This document shows positions 8,144 through 17,287 of a DNA stretch of 64,000 nucleotides, one piece after another; position 1 is the first letter of the stretch, and each line of letters opens with the position of its first letter. Below the pieces are notes generated by a model. It worked only from the letters and a program-made list of their open reading frames with translations, was not told the DNA's origin and made no database searches. Made by a program: the position numbers and the translations under genes. Source of the DNA: Acidimicrobiales bacterium (GTDB taxonomy: Bacteria > Actinomycetota > Acidimicrobiia > Acidimicrobiales > SZUA-35); NCBI GenBank assembly GCA_028285495.1, contig JANQPB010000024.1:62001-126000 (forward strand), in the 5' to 3' direction.

Positions 8144-9331
8144 TCATCGTTCCACAGCCCGGTCGGTCGGCCCAATGGCGTCGCCGCCACCGTCGCCGTC
8201 GCGGTCCTCGGCGGGATGGCGGGGCGTGACCCCTCGGCGGACGGCGAACACGGCGCCGGCCGCCGCCAGCATCAGGCCGGCGCCGATCACCCCGAGCCAC
8301 GCCGTGCCGAGCGTGTCGATCGTGGCGCCACCGAGGAACGGCCCGACCACCCGACCGGCGGCCATCACCGCCTGGGCGTCGCCGGCCCGGTCGGCCGGAT
8401 TGGCCGAGCGCTCGGCCAGCGCCTTGAACACCCCGGGGATCCCCATCCAGAAGGCGAAGCCCCACGTGACCAGCGCCGCGCCGAAGACGATCGGTTGGCC
8501 CGAGACGGCGAGCAGCAAGGCGCAGAGGGCGGTCAGCGCCATCCACGGGCCGGGTATGCCGCGGCGCTTCGCCGGCCACTTCGCCGCCGGGACGGCGGCC
8601 AGCGCGTTGCCGCTGTAGAGCAGGGCGACGACCCCGGTCGACAGCCCGGCGTTGGCGTCGCCGAGGACGACGGCGTACTGGAAGATCGACGACCCACCGA
8701 TGGTGAACACGCAGAGGGCGACGAGCATGATGGCCGCCGCCGGCACCGGTCGCGACCGACCGCGGTCGGCGACGGCGGCGTCGGGGGCGCCGGTGCCCCG
8801 GTTGAAGGCCAGTGGGATGGTGGCGGCGGCGGCCAGCAGGGCGAACACCCCCGCCGTCCCGCCCTCGACGGCGAACCATGCGACCACGGGCCCGGAGGCC
8901 ACGCCGATCAGGGGGCCGATCACGGCGATGTCGGCCATGCCCTCGTCGTCGCCGAAGACCTGGACCCAGGCGAACCACGTGATCAGTCCGAGGGCCAGCC
9001 CGCTGAGCAACCGCAGCCCGACCAGCACGGCGAACGGTGGCAGGAGGATCGAGGCCGCGTTGGCCACGAGGGCCAGGGTGAGCGCGGCGGCGAAGACGCG
9101 GCGCCGTGGGCGGAGGAAGCGGCCGGCACCCCACGAGCCGACGGTGAAGCCACCGAGCTGGGCGACGCCGATGAGGGAGGCGGCGGTCAGCCCGATCCCG
9201 TACTCGGCGACGACGAGGTCGAGCAGGAACGGGGTGGCGGAGAGGACGAGGGTGTTGAAGCCGACGGCCAGCAGCACCCCCGGTGCGACGCTGGGGCGGA
9301 GGAGGACCGCCAGGCGAACCGGGATCTGCAT
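8144..9331 (-). CDS. MFS transporter
   Basis: 395 residues with about twelve hydrophobic helices. It begins MQIPVRLAVLLRPSVAPGVL and carries an MFS-like motif region around SWGAGRFLRPRRR after helix 2. On the coding strand TAGAGT lies nine bases ahead of the ATG. It leads a two-gene unit with the class III aminotransferase four bases downstream. It resembles DHA1/AraJ-type drug or metabolite antiporters; no substrate is evident. The C-terminal ~20 residues are charged and cytoplasmic. Confidence 0.82.
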   Translation of the reverse strand: MQIPVRLAVLLRPSVAPGVLLAVGFNTLVLSATPFLLDLVVAEYGIGLTAASLIGVAQLGGFTVGSWGAGRFLRPRRRVFAAALTLALVANAASILLPPFAVLVGLRLLSGLALGLITWFAWVQVFGDDEGMADIAVIGPLIGVASGPVVAWFAVEGGTAGVFALLAAAATIPLAFNRGTGAPDAAVADRGRSRPVPAAAIMLVALCVFTIGGSSIFQYAVVLGDANAGLSTGVVALLYSGNALAAVPAAKWPAKRRGIPGPWMALTALCALLLAVSGQPIVFGAALVTWGFAFWMGIPGVFKALAERSANPADRAGDAQAVMAAGRVVGPFLGGATIDTLGTAWLGVIGAGLMLAAAGAVFAVRRGVTPRHPAEDRDGDGGGDAIGPTDRAVER

Positions 9332-9438
9332 GAGCGCCCGACTCTACCGGGGGTCGGCCGTCGGCCTGGTCGACGCCCCTCGTCGAGCGTCAACCGGCGG
9401 GCATCGGGGTCCGGCCGGTGGCGGCCGGCGTGTCGTCG

Positions 9439-9705
9439 CTAGTGGTCGTGACCGAAGGCGGCGGCGCCGCCGAAGATGGCGCCGAAGCCACCGCCGAGCC
9501 AGAAGGCGGCGAAGCCGCCGACGCCGATGGCGGCGGCCGTCGGGGTGGCGGTCACGACGACGAGCAGGGTGGCGACGGCCACCCAGACCACGGCCACGCA
9601 CACCGCGAGGGTGGTCACGAAGGCGGCGACGCGGTTCGGTGCCTCGACGGTGGTCGATTCGGCACTGGTTGCCGGGACGGGGGTTGTCACGATTGCGGTT
9701 GCCAT
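9439..9705 (-). CDS. Small membrane protein, unknown function
   Basis: 88 residues: a ~25-residue Thr/Val-rich N-terminus, then two hydrophobic helices (about residues 28-52 and 55-82) with a glycine zipper (FWLGGGFGAIFGGAAAFG) and the tail GHDH. GGTGGAGAG immediately before the ATG at 9705 is a good ribosome site. It is divergent from the SDR-TetR operon and shares the intergenic region that holds the TetR palindrome, so that repressor may also control it. No family was recognised. Confidence 0.55.
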   Translation of the reverse strand: MATAIVTTPVPATSAESTTVEAPNRVAAFVTTLAVCVAVVWVAVATLLVVVTATPTAAAIGVGGFAAFWLGGGFGAIFGGAAAFGHDH

Positions 9706-9813
9706 CTCTCCACCGAACCCGAGCGAGTCCCTCGTCGGCAGGGCCGAACGTCCCGGCTCCAGCCACGATGTGACCAACGTCATGTCGTTGATGGGCGTCG
9801 AGCCGGTCAGAAT

Positions 9814-9829
9814 GAATGAACGTTCATTC
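9814..9829. promoter_or_regulatory. TetR-type operator upstream of the SDR-TetR operon
   Basis: Perfect 16-bp palindrome GAATGAACGTTCATTC in the divergent region between the small membrane gene and the SDR gene. It is AT-rich within a very GC-rich stretch and matches the GAATGAA/TTCATTC operators common for TetR repressors. The TetR gene is the second gene of the adjacent operon, so autorepression is the likely logic. Confidence 0.8.
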
Positions 9830-9900
9830 GTAGGACGGCGACCGCCACCACGAACCCTGACGTCCACCCCCACCCCCACCTCACGAACAGGAGCCCTCCC

Positions 9901-10845
9901 ATGGCCTTCACCGAAGCCGACATCCCCAACCTCGACGGCCGGATCGCCGTCGTCACCGGCGCCAATGGCGGCCTCGGCCTGGCAACCGCCAAGGCCCTGG
10001 CCGGCGCCGGCGCCCACGTCGTCATGGCCGCCCGGAACCAGTCGAAGGCGGCCTCGGCCCGAGACGAGATCCTCGCCGCCGACCCTGACGCCTCGCTCGA
10101 GGTCGTCGAGCTCGATCTCGGCTCCCAGGAGTCGGTCAAGGCGGCGGCCGCCCGGATCCTGGCCGCCCATCCGGTCGTCGACATCCTGGTCAACAACGCC
10201 GGCGTGATGGCGATGCCCGAGGGCCGCACGGTCGACGGCTTCGAGACCCAGTTCGGCGTCAACCACCTCGGTCACTGGACGCTGACCTCGCTGCTGTTGC
10301 CCGCCGTCCTCCGGGCCGACGCCGGCCGCATCGTCGCGGTCACCAGCACCGCCCGCCACCAGGGTCGTCCGGTCGACCTGACCGATCCCCACCTCGACAA
10401 GGGCTACGACGCCTGGCAGGCGTACGGCCGGTCCAAGCTGGCCAACTTCCACTTCGCGATCGGGCTCAACCGTCAGCTCGAGGCGGCCGGGGTCACGGCG
10501 ATCGCCCTCTCGGCCCACCCGGGTCTGACCAACTCCGACCTGCAGTCGACCACCGTCGCCGAGGGCGGCGGCGGCTTCCTCGGCCCGTTCTTCCACCGGC
10601 TGACCGGCCTGGTCGGCATGAGCACCCGCGACGGGGCCCGGCCCCAGCTGCGGGCCGCCGTCGACCCCGGGGCCAAGGGCGGCGAGTACTACGCCCCGAG
10701 GTGGGGCATGAACGGCCCGGCCGTCTCCCGGGGCTATCGGGACCGCAACTTCGACCAGGCCATCGCCGACCTCTGGACGATGTCGACCGACCTCGCGGGC
10801 GTCGAGCTCGACGTGGCCGATGCGCTGGCCTCGCTCGATGGCTGA
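9901..10845 (+). CDS. Short-chain dehydrogenase/reductase, retinol-dehydrogenase-like
   Basis: 314 residues. The Rossmann nucleotide motif TGANGGLG is at ~19-26, DLGS near 79, NNAGVM near 98, and the catalytic Tyr and Lys are in YGRSK. The length and the AHPGLTNSDLQ stretch match the WW-oxidoreductase/retinol-dehydrogenase subgroup of SDRs rather than FabG. NAD(P)-dependent oxidation or reduction of an unknown alcohol or carbonyl in the cytoplasm. AGGAG lies seven bases before the ATG. It overlaps the downstream TetR gene by eight bases, and a TetR operator lies 72 bases upstream. Confidence 0.88.
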   Translation: MAFTEADIPNLDGRIAVVTGANGGLGLATAKALAGAGAHVVMAARNQSKAASARDEILAADPDASLEVVELDLGSQESVKAAAARILAAHPVVDILVNNAGVMAMPEGRTVDGFETQFGVNHLGHWTLTSLLLPAVLRADAGRIVAVTSTARHQGRPVDLTDPHLDKGYDAWQAYGRSKLANFHFAIGLNRQLEAAGVTAIALSAHPGLTNSDLQSTTVAEGGGGFLGPFFHRLTGLVGMSTRDGARPQLRAAVDPGAKGGEYYAPRWGMNGPAVSRGYRDRNFDQAIADLWTMSTDLAGVELDVADALASLDG

Positions 10846-11449
10846 TCCGGCGGTGCTCGCCGAGGCGACGGTCGACGGGCCCGGGTCCGAGGCGCCCGCC
10901 CTCGACCGGCCGGCTCGGATCCGGGCCGCGCTGCGGTCGGTGGTGGCCGAGCGGGGTTTCCACGGGGCCTCGATGCAGGCGGTGGCCAGGGCGGCCGGCG
11001 TGGCCGCCGGCACGGCGTACGTCCACTACGACTCGAAGGACGACCTGGTCATCGACGCCTACCGGGAGCTGAAGGCCCAGCTGTCGGAGGCGGCCGTCGC
11101 CGGGGTCGATCCCGGCGCCGAGTCGGCCGACCGCTTCCTGGCCATCTGGGCCAACGTCCACCGGTTCCTGGCCGCCGAGCCCGAGCGGGCCCGGTTCCTG
11201 GTCCAGGTCGACGTGTCGCCGTACGCCGGCGTGGCCCACCAGGCCTACCTCGACGAGCACCCCGACGATCGCCTGGCGGCGGCGACGGCCGACCTGGCCG
11301 AGCGGTTCGTCGACCTGCCGCCGTTGGTGCTGTTCGACCTGGCCGTCGGTCCGGCCGTCCGGCTGGTGGCCGGCGTCGACGAGCTCGACCCGGACGCCCT
11401 CGATCGCCTGGCCAACAGCTGCTGGCGGGCGGTCAGCGTCGACCGTTGA
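10838..11449 (+). CDS. TetR family transcriptional repressor
   Basis: 203 residues from the ATG at 10838 inside the end of the SDR gene. The N-terminal helix-turn-helix runs over residues ~25-70 (RGFHGASMQAVARAAGVAAGTAYVHYDSKDDL), with a ligand-binding helical domain after it. Translationally coupled to the SDR, it probably represses that operon through the palindrome at 9814-9829 until the SDR substrate or a related molecule binds. An in-frame start 18 bases earlier gives an unconvincing MRWPRS extension. Confidence 0.88.
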   Translation: MADPAVLAEATVDGPGSEAPALDRPARIRAALRSVVAERGFHGASMQAVARAAGVAAGTAYVHYDSKDDLVIDAYRELKAQLSEAAVAGVDPGAESADRFLAIWANVHRFLAAEPERARFLVQVDVSPYAGVAHQAYLDEHPDDRLAAATADLAERFVDLPPLVLFDLAVGPAVRLVAGVDELDPDALDRLANSCWRAVSVDR

Positions 11450-11464
11450 TCACCGTCACACGCG

Positions 11465-12121
11465 TCAGCTGCCGGGTTGGGGCACGATCCGCAGGTAGGG
11501 GAGCGGCTGCTCCCACCCGTCGGGGTAGCGCTCCTTGGCCTCGTCGTCGCTGACCGACGGCACGATGATCACGTCGTCGCCCTGGTTCCAGTTGGCCGGT
11601 GTCGCCACCTGCTCGGCTGCGGTCAGCTGGATCGAGTCGAGGAGCCGGAGGATCTCGGCGAAGTTGCGCCCGGTGGTCATCGGGTAGGTGAGCTGGGCCT
11701 TGACCTTCTTGTCCGGCCCGATGATGAACACCGTGCGGGCGGTGGCGTTGTCGGCCGCCGTCCGGCCCTCCGAGGTGTCGCCGGCGTCGGCCGGCAGCAT
11801 CTCGTAGGCCTTGGCCACCTTCAGCTCGGGGTCGCCGATCAGCGGGTAGTCGACGGCGTGGCCGGTGGCGGAGGCGATGTCGGCCTTCCACCGCTCGTGG
11901 TCGCTGACCCCGTCGACGCTGATCCCGATGATCTTGCAGTTGCGATCGGCGAAGTCGCCCTGGAGCCCGGCGACGGCGCCGAGCTCGGTGGTGCACACCG
12001 GCGTGAAGTCCTTGGGGTGCGAGAAGAGCAGCGCCCAGCCGTCGCCGATCCACTCGTGGAACGAGATCGGGCCCTGGGTGGTGTCGGCCTGGAAGTCGGG
12101 GGCAACGTCGTTGATCCGCAT
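11465..12121 (-). CDS. 1-Cys-type peroxiredoxin (Prx6 family)
   Basis: 218 residues. The AhpC/TSA core carries the peroxidatic cysteine Cys43 in SHPKDFTPVCTTELG, and the extended C-terminal domain (RLLDSIQLTA... GWEQPLPYLRIVPQPG) is diagnostic of the Prx6 group. It reduces hydrogen peroxide or lipid peroxides in the cytoplasm. A second cysteine occurs at about residue 62 (RNCKIIG), so a strictly 1-Cys mechanism is not certain. TAGGCT lies six bases before the ATG on the coding strand, suggesting a leaderless message. Convergent with the TetR gene. Confidence 0.92.
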   Translation of the reverse strand: MRINDVAPDFQADTTQGPISFHEWIGDGWALLFSHPKDFTPVCTTELGAVAGLQGDFADRNCKIIGISVDGVSDHERWKADIASATGHAVDYPLIGDPELKVAKAYEMLPADAGDTSEGRTAADNATARTVFIIGPDKKVKAQLTYPMTTGRNFAEILRLLDSIQLTAAEQVATPANWNQGDDVIIVPSVSDDEAKERYPDGWEQPLPYLRIVPQPGS

Positions 12122-12178
12122 GCCGACAGCCTAGAACGAATTCCCTACCGAATCACTCGGGATTCGTCGAGACGTCGG

Positions 12179-12700
12179 TCACCCGGCGTCGGGGGGTCGT
12201 TCGCCGCCGCCGGACCCGTCGTCGCCGTCGTCGCCGAGCAGCGTGATGACCGGCGCCGGGAAGCCCCCGGTGGCGATCGGCCCCCACCGCTCGATGGCGA
12301 TCGACAGCAGGCTCTTGCCCTGGCGGACCATGGCCGCCCGGTACTCGTCCCAGTCGCTGTGCTCGCCGGCCACCGCCCGGAAGTACTCGACCAGGCCGTC
12401 GACCGCCTCGGGCACGTCGGTCACCGTCGCCTCGCCGTCGACCTGCACCCACGCACCGCCGAAGTGATCGCTGAGCACGCACACCGAGGCCCGCGGGTCG
12501 CGGCGCAGGTTGTGGACCTTGTCCCGCATCGGGTACGTCGCCACGAGCAGCTCGCCGCCGGGGCCGACCCCACCGGTCACGGGAGAGATCTGCGGCCGTC
12601 CGTCGGTCCGCATCGTCGTGAGGACCCACTGGTTTCGGGGGCGGATGAAGTCGAGCAAGTCGGGCAGCCCGACCGTGTCCTCGGTTGCGAGAGTGACCAT
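12179..12700 (-). CDS. PPOX-class F420-dependent oxidoreductase or related flavoprotein
   Basis: 173 residues with a split-barrel flavin-binding fold: NQWVLTTMRTDGRPQISPV, then VHNLRRDPRASVCVL, ALVEYFRA and HSDWDEYRAAM. This is the actinobacterial family of F420(H2)- or FMN-binding reductases related to pyridoxamine phosphate oxidase. The last ~15 residues are Asp/Gly-rich and probably disordered. TAGGTT is nine bases ahead of the ATG. A shorter paralogue lies at 22098-22505. The substrate is unknown. Confidence 0.82.
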   Translation of the reverse strand: MVTLATEDTVGLPDLLDFIRPRNQWVLTTMRTDGRPQISPVTGGVGPGGELLVATYPMRDKVHNLRRDPRASVCVLSDHFGGAWVQVDGEATVTDVPEAVDGLVEYFRAVAGEHSDWDEYRAAMVRQGKSLLSIAIERWGPIATGGFPAPVITLLGDDGDDGSGGGERPPDAG

Positions 12701-12735
12701 CGGATCTGGAACCTAGCCGAGGCCTCGGTCCGGCG

Positions 12736-13443
12736 TCATCCGACTGCGACGCCGACGGCGCTGCCGATGGCATAGGTGACGGCGCAGGCGAGGCCGGCGA
12801 TCAGCACCTGGCGGGCCATCGTCCGCCACGTCGAGCGCTCGGTGAAGTGGGCCAGGCCGGCACCGACGGCGGCCGCTGCGACCAGCCCGATCGCCACCGA
12901 GGCGACGACGGCCCCGTCGCCCTCGCCGAGGAACCACGGCACCAGCGGGAGCACGGCCCCGATCGAGAAGGCGGCGAACGAGCTGGCGGCGGCGGCGATC
13001 GGATCGCCGACCTGGGCGGGGTCGACGCCGAGCTCCTCCCGGGCGTGGACCTCGAGCGCCACCTCGGGGTCCTCCATGACCGCACCGGCCAGCTCCCGTG
13101 CCTGCTCGGGGTCGATGCCCCGGCTGCGGTAGATGCTGGCCAGCTCCTCGATCTCCATCTCGGGGTGGCGGGCCAGCGACTCCCGCTCGATGGCCAGCTC
13201 CCGCTCGATGAGCTCGGCCTCGGCCTTGACCGACACGTACTCGCCCGCCGCCATCGAGACGGCCCCGGCCAGCAGCCCGGCAACGCCGGCGATGACCACC
13301 GCCGAGGCGCTCGGCTCCGCCGCGGCCACGCCGAGGATGAGGCCGACGTTGGAGACCAGCCCGTCGCTGATGCCGAAGACGGCCGCCCTGGCCGCCCCGC
13401 CCTGGACGTCGCGATGATCGTGCACCATCTCGATCTCGCTCAT
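12736..13443 (-). CDS. VIT1/CCC1 family transporter (iron/manganese)
   Basis: 235 residues. Opening GGAARAAVFGISDGLVSNVG is the hallmark of VIT1/CCC1 proteins. The first helix pair is followed by a charged cytoplasmic segment rich in Glu (ELIERELAIERESLARHPEMEIEE, residues ~75-100), the metal-binding domain, and three C-terminal helices. It probably exports Fe2+ or Mn2+ from the cytoplasm. TACGGT is six bases before the ATG. It is divergent from the exonuclease gene. Confidence 0.87.
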   Translation of the reverse strand: MSEIEMVHDHRDVQGGAARAAVFGISDGLVSNVGLILGVAAAEPSASAVVIAGVAGLLAGAVSMAAGEYVSVKAEAELIERELAIERESLARHPEMEIEELASIYRSRGIDPEQARELAGAVMEDPEVALEVHAREELGVDPAQVGDPIAAAASSFAAFSIGAVLPLVPWFLGEGDGAVVASVAIGLVAAAAVGAGLAHFTERSTWRTMARQVLIAGLACAVTYAIGSAVGVAVG

Positions 13444-13526
13444 GGGTCGACCGTACCGCCTGCCGTGCAGCGCCGCTGGACCAGACCGACCCGCTGGGCC
13501 GGGGCGGGCCAGTACAGTCGGGCACC

Positions 13527-14417
13527 ATGGCGCAGCCGATCACGGTGCATATCGTCGACGGGACCTACGAGCTGTTCCGGCAGTTCTTCGCCCGCCCGTC
13601 ACACGTCAACGGCGACGGCGAGGAGGTCGGCGGCATGCGGGGCGTGCTCCGCAGCATGGTCGCCCTGCTCGAGGACGGCGCCACCCACGTCGGGGTCGCC
13701 ACCGATCACGTGATCGAGTCGTTCCGCAACGAGATGTACGACGGCTACAAGACCGGCGAGGGCATGGACGAGGCGATCCTGTCGCAGTTCCACCCGCTCG
13801 AGGACGGGCTGCGGGCGCTCGGCCTGGCCACCTACCCGATGGTCGAGCACGAGGCCGACGACGGCATGGCCGCGTTGGCCGCGCTGGCCGACGCCGACGA
13901 CCGCGTCGGCCGGGTGCTGCTGTGCACGCCCGACAAGGACCTGGCCCAGTGCGTCAAGGCCGGTCGGGTGCTGCAGTTCGACCGGCGCAACAACAGGATC
14001 CTCGACGTCGCCGACGTGGTCGAGAAGTACGGGGTGCCACCCGAGTCGATCCCCGACTGGCTCGGTCTGGTCGGCGACTCGGCCGACGGCTTCCCCGGCC
14101 TGCCCGGGTGGGGGGCCAAGTCGGCGGCTGCGGTGCTGACCCGCTACGGCCACATCGACGCCATACCCCTGGCCGCCGGCCAGTGGGACATCACGGTCCG
14201 CGGCGGCGCCAAGCTGGCCAAGACCCTGGCCGACCAGCTCGACGACGCGCTGCTGTTCCGCCGCCTGGCCACGCTGGAGGTCGACGCCCCGGTCGCCGGT
14301 GACATCGGGGAGCTCCGGTGGACCGGCCCGACCGAGGCGCTGCCGGCCATGGCCGCCCGCTGCGATGCCCCCGACCTGCTCGAGCGGACTGCGGCCCTGG
14401 TCGCGGCCCGCAGCTGA
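13527..14417 (+). CDS. 5'-3' exonuclease / flap endonuclease-like protein
   Basis: 296 residues, the same size as the stand-alone homologues of the DNA polymerase I 5'-nuclease domain. The N-terminal metal site VDGTYELFR is followed by EHEADDGMAALA, LLCTPDKDLAQ and the helix-hairpin-helix GDSADGFPGLPGWGAKSAA. It cleaves RNA or DNA flaps during repair or Okazaki maturation. TACAGT lies eight bases ahead of the ATG, so the transcript is probably leaderless. The GNAT gene follows 42 bases after the stop. Confidence 0.88.
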   Translation: MAQPITVHIVDGTYELFRQFFARPSHVNGDGEEVGGMRGVLRSMVALLEDGATHVGVATDHVIESFRNEMYDGYKTGEGMDEAILSQFHPLEDGLRALGLATYPMVEHEADDGMAALAALADADDRVGRVLLCTPDKDLAQCVKAGRVLQFDRRNNRILDVADVVEKYGVPPESIPDWLGLVGDSADGFPGLPGWGAKSAAAVLTRYGHIDAIPLAAGQWDITVRGGAKLAKTLADQLDDALLFRRLATLEVDAPVAGDIGELRWTGPTEALPAMAARCDAPDLLERTAALVAARS

Positions 14418-14459
14418 CGGTCGACGACGGGCCCGCACCCGACAACGGAGGACCGTGTG

Positions 14460-14948
14460 ATGATCCGACGCTACGACGAGACCGACGCCGAGGCGGTGCT
14501 GGCGCTCAACGCCGCCTGCGTGCCCGAGGTCGGCCCCATGGACGCCGACAAGCTGGCCGGCTTCGCCGACTGGGCCCCGTACTTCAAGGTGGTCGAGCAG
14601 GATGGCGCCATCGCCGCCATGCTCGTCGGACTGGGTGAGGACGCCCCCTACGGGAGCCCCAACTTCGGCTGGTTCGCCGACCGCTACCCGCTGTTCGCCT
14701 ACATCGACCGGGTGGCGGTGACCGAGGCCAGGCGGGGCGCCGGCTGGGGTCCCGCGCTCTACCGGGACTTCGAGCAGTGGGCGATCGACAACCAGAAGCC
14801 GATGCTGTGTGCCGAGGTCAACGTCGAGCCGCCGAACCCTCGATCGCTGCGGTTCCACGAGATCTTCGGCTTCGAGTCGGTCGAGCACGTCGAGCCGACC
14901 GGTTCGCCCGACTACCGGGTGGCGATGCTGGTCAAGAAGCTGGGCTGA
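14460..14948 (+). CDS. GNAT family N-acetyltransferase
   Basis: 162 residues. Acetyl-CoA fold: IRRYDETDAEAVLALN, the strand-4/helix-3 motif IDRVAVTEARRGAGWGPALY (the P-loop has GAGWG where Q/RxxGxG is usual), and the C-terminal SLRFHEIFGFESV. The acceptor is unknown. GGAGG lies eight bases before the ATG at 14460; a GTG three bases earlier is less well spaced. The 3' end overlaps the convergent MFS gene by 17 bases. Confidence 0.82.
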   Translation: MIRRYDETDAEAVLALNAACVPEVGPMDADKLAGFADWAPYFKVVEQDGAIAAMLVGLGEDAPYGSPNFGWFADRYPLFAYIDRVAVTEARRGAGWGPALYRDFEQWAIDNQKPMLCAEVNVEPPNPRSLRFHEIFGFESVEHVEPTGSPDYRVAMLVKKLG

Positions 14949-16158
14949 TCGGGTCCCGCTCGGCCGGGATCGCCGCCGTCGCCGTCGCCGGCGAAGGCAC
15001 GGTCGGGCGCCGGCGCCGGGGCGGGTCGAGCAACCAGCTCGTCCCGAGCAGCAGGAGCATCACCACGCCGGCGACGACCCAGGCCGGCCCCGGTCCCCAG
15101 GCATCGAAGAGGGCCGGTGCGGTGAAGGCGCCGATGGCGGCTGCGGCCGAGCCCGAGGCCTCGGCCAGGCCCTGGGCCGACGCTGCGTCGTCGTCGCCCG
15201 AGGCCTCGGCCACCGCGGCCTGGGAGCCGGGCGAGAGGATGGCCTCCATCAGCCCGTGGGGAATGGCGAGGGCGAAGACCAGCCACAGGATCCCGGCGTA
15301 GCCGTAGGTCGCCATCAGGGGCACGGTGACCAGCGCGGCGAGGAGGGAGGCCAACCGGGAGCCGTAGCGGTCGGACAACCGGCCGGCCGGTCTGGCCACG
15401 ATCAGCATCGGGAGGGCGAAGAACGTCAGGGAGAGCGTGATGATCGTGGTCGACGCCCCGAGGTCGTCGAGGTGCACGGCCCACAGCGGCTCGAACACGC
15501 CGATCGAGTAGCGGAACGACACCACCACCAGCAGGGCGGCGATCATGCGCCGGCTGGTGGCGAGCCGCCGCAGGACCCGGCGCTGATCCCGATCGTCGTC
15601 GGCCGTCCTCGGCTCGGCCCGCTCGACCCCCTCCGGCAGCGGGCGGCGGATGACCGAGGCCAGCGCCACCAGGGTCAGGCCGCCGAAGACGGCGAAGGGG
15701 AGTCGGACGTCGCCGACCTGGGCCAGCACGCCGGCGATCGGCGGGCCGAGCACGAACCCGGCCAGGTAGGCCGAGTAGAACGTGCCGAGGCGCTCGCCCG
15801 AGTCGCCGTCCGACGTGACGACGATGGCCCGCCTGGCCGGCGGCACGACCATGCCGACGCCGGCCCCGAGCAGCGCCCGTGCCGCCACGAACTGCCACAC
15901 CTCGGTTGCGGCGGCGAACCACAGGAGTCCGACCGCGCCGGCCACCATGCCGGTGCGGAGCAGGAGCGTTGCGTGCCCACGGTCGGCGTAGCGGGACAGC
16001 CAGAGCTGGGCCACCAGCGCAGCGAGGAAGGCGCTGCCGGCAATCCAACCGAGCGAGGTGGTCGACAGCCCGTAGCGCTGCTCGAGCTCGGCGAACAGCG
16101 TGAACACCGCGCTGACGCCGGCCATCGTGACCCCGGCGATCAGGTACAGCTGCTTCAC
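14932..16158 (-). CDS. MFS transporter
   Basis: 408 residues, about twelve hydrophobic helices with the charged central loop (RRPLPEGVERAEPRTADDDRD) near residue 195. The loop SRYADRGH after helix 2 is a typical MFS motif region. The GTG at 16158 is supported by TACGCT six bases upstream on its own strand. Probably a drug or metabolite exporter of the DHA1 type; the substrate is unknown. Convergent overlap with the GNAT gene. Confidence 0.83.
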   Translation of the reverse strand: MKQLYLIAGVTMAGVSAVFTLFAELEQRYGLSTTSLGWIAGSAFLAALVAQLWLSRYADRGHATLLLRTGMVAGAVGLLWFAAATEVWQFVAARALLGAGVGMVVPPARRAIVVTSDGDSGERLGTFYSAYLAGFVLGPPIAGVLAQVGDVRLPFAVFGGLTLVALASVIRRPLPEGVERAEPRTADDDRDQRRVLRRLATSRRMIAALLVVVSFRYSIGVFEPLWAVHLDDLGASTTIITLSLTFFALPMLIVARPAGRLSDRYGSRLASLLAALVTVPLMATYGYAGILWLVFALAIPHGLMEAILSPGSQAAVAEASGDDDAASAQGLAEASGSAAAAIGAFTAPALFDAWGPGPAWVVAGVVMLLLLGTSWLLDPPRRRRPTVPSPATATAAIPAERDPISPAS

Positions 16159-16240
16159 CGCCGGAGCGTAGCCCGGGTGGTCCGCCGGCCGCCCCTTTCG
16201 GACCTCACCGGCCCGGTCCCCACCGCCGGCCCCGCTGTGC

Positions 16241-17272
16241 TCAGTCGTCGCCTGGGTCCGGTGCCTTGGCTCGGCTGGGGGCGACCCTCGGCGGCTCGTT
16301 CGGCATCTTCGGGTAGACCGGCGGCCAGGGGGCGTCGAGCAGGCCGGCGTCCCGGTCCCGCGCCCTGGCCGCCAGCAGCGGCTCGAGCGAGTGGGGGGCG
16401 TCGTACATGTCCGCCCACGGGTCGCCGGCGGACTCCAGCCGCTCGACGACCCGCTCCATCGTCAGCTGCTCGGGGTCGATCTCGTCGATCTCCTCCCACC
16501 GGAACGGAGCCGACACCTGGGCGCCGACCCTGGCCCGCACGCTCCACGCCCCGAAGACCGTCTTGTGGGGGGCGTTCTGGTTGTAGTCGATGAAGACCCT
16601 GGAGCCCCGCTCCTCCTTCCACCAGGCTGCGGTGAGCCGGTCGGGGTGCCGGCGCTCCAGCTCCCTGGCCATCGCCACCGCAGCGCCCCGGACGTCGTAG
16701 CTGTCCCAGCGCGGCTCCAGCCGCATGAAGAGGTGGAGGCCGCGGTTGCCCGTCGTCTTCGGGTGGGCGACGAGGCCGAGCTCGTCGAGGTAGTCCTTGA
16801 TGAGCAGGGCGGCACCCCGGATGTCGTCGAACGTGGTGCCTTTCGACGGGTCGAGGTCGATGCGGAGCTCGTCGGTGTGCGCCGGATCGTCGGCCCGGAT
16901 CGGCCACGGGTGGAAGCCGAGGCAGCCCATCTGGGCCGCCCAGGCGATGTGGGCCAGGTCGGCCGCCACCATCGCGTTCGACGTGGTCCCGTTCGGGGTC
17001 GACATCGTCGTGGTCTGGAACCACGGCGGCGCACCCTTCGGCACCCGCTTCTGGAAGAAGTTCTTGCCCGAGGCGCCGTCGGGGAAGCGCTGCATCAGCG
17101 TCGGTCGGCCGCCCATGGTCGCCATGAGCGGCTCGCCAACGGCCTCGTAGTACTCGATCAGGTCGAGCTTGGTCTGGCCCCGCTTGGTGAAGAACACCTT
17201 GTCTGGGTTCGAGATCTTGACGTCGTGACCGGCGATCTCCCGGACGATCGAATCGGACTTCTCGGCGGCCAC
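16241..17272 (-). CDS. LigD-type DNA polymerase/primase domain protein
   Basis: 343 residues, the stand-alone archaeo-eukaryotic primase-like polymerase domain of bacterial end joining. Opening KISNPDKVFFTKRGQTKLDL, catalytic acidic pair in ELRIDLDPSKGTTFD, TTGNRGLHLFMRL, and VFIDYNQNAPHKTVFGAWS all match. It adds ribo- or deoxynucleotides at double-strand ends. It follows the ATP-dependent ligase gene by 15 bases, so the activities fused in LigD elsewhere are separate here. The 3'-phosphoesterase domain and Ku are not in the window. The tail is Pro/Ala-rich. Confidence 0.9.
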   Translation of the reverse strand: MAAEKSDSIVREIAGHDVKISNPDKVFFTKRGQTKLDLIEYYEAVGEPLMATMGGRPTLMQRFPDGASGKNFFQKRVPKGAPPWFQTTTMSTPNGTTSNAMVAADLAHIAWAAQMGCLGFHPWPIRADDPAHTDELRIDLDPSKGTTFDDIRGAALLIKDYLDELGLVAHPKTTGNRGLHLFMRLEPRWDSYDVRGAAVAMARELERRHPDRLTAAWWKEERGSRVFIDYNQNAPHKTVFGAWSVRARVGAQVSAPFRWEEIDEIDPEQLTMERVVERLESAGDPWADMYDAPHSLEPLLAARARDRDAGLLDAPWPPVYPKMPNEPPRVAPSRAKAPDPGDD

Positions 17273-17287
17273 CGTCGCTCGCCTCGC

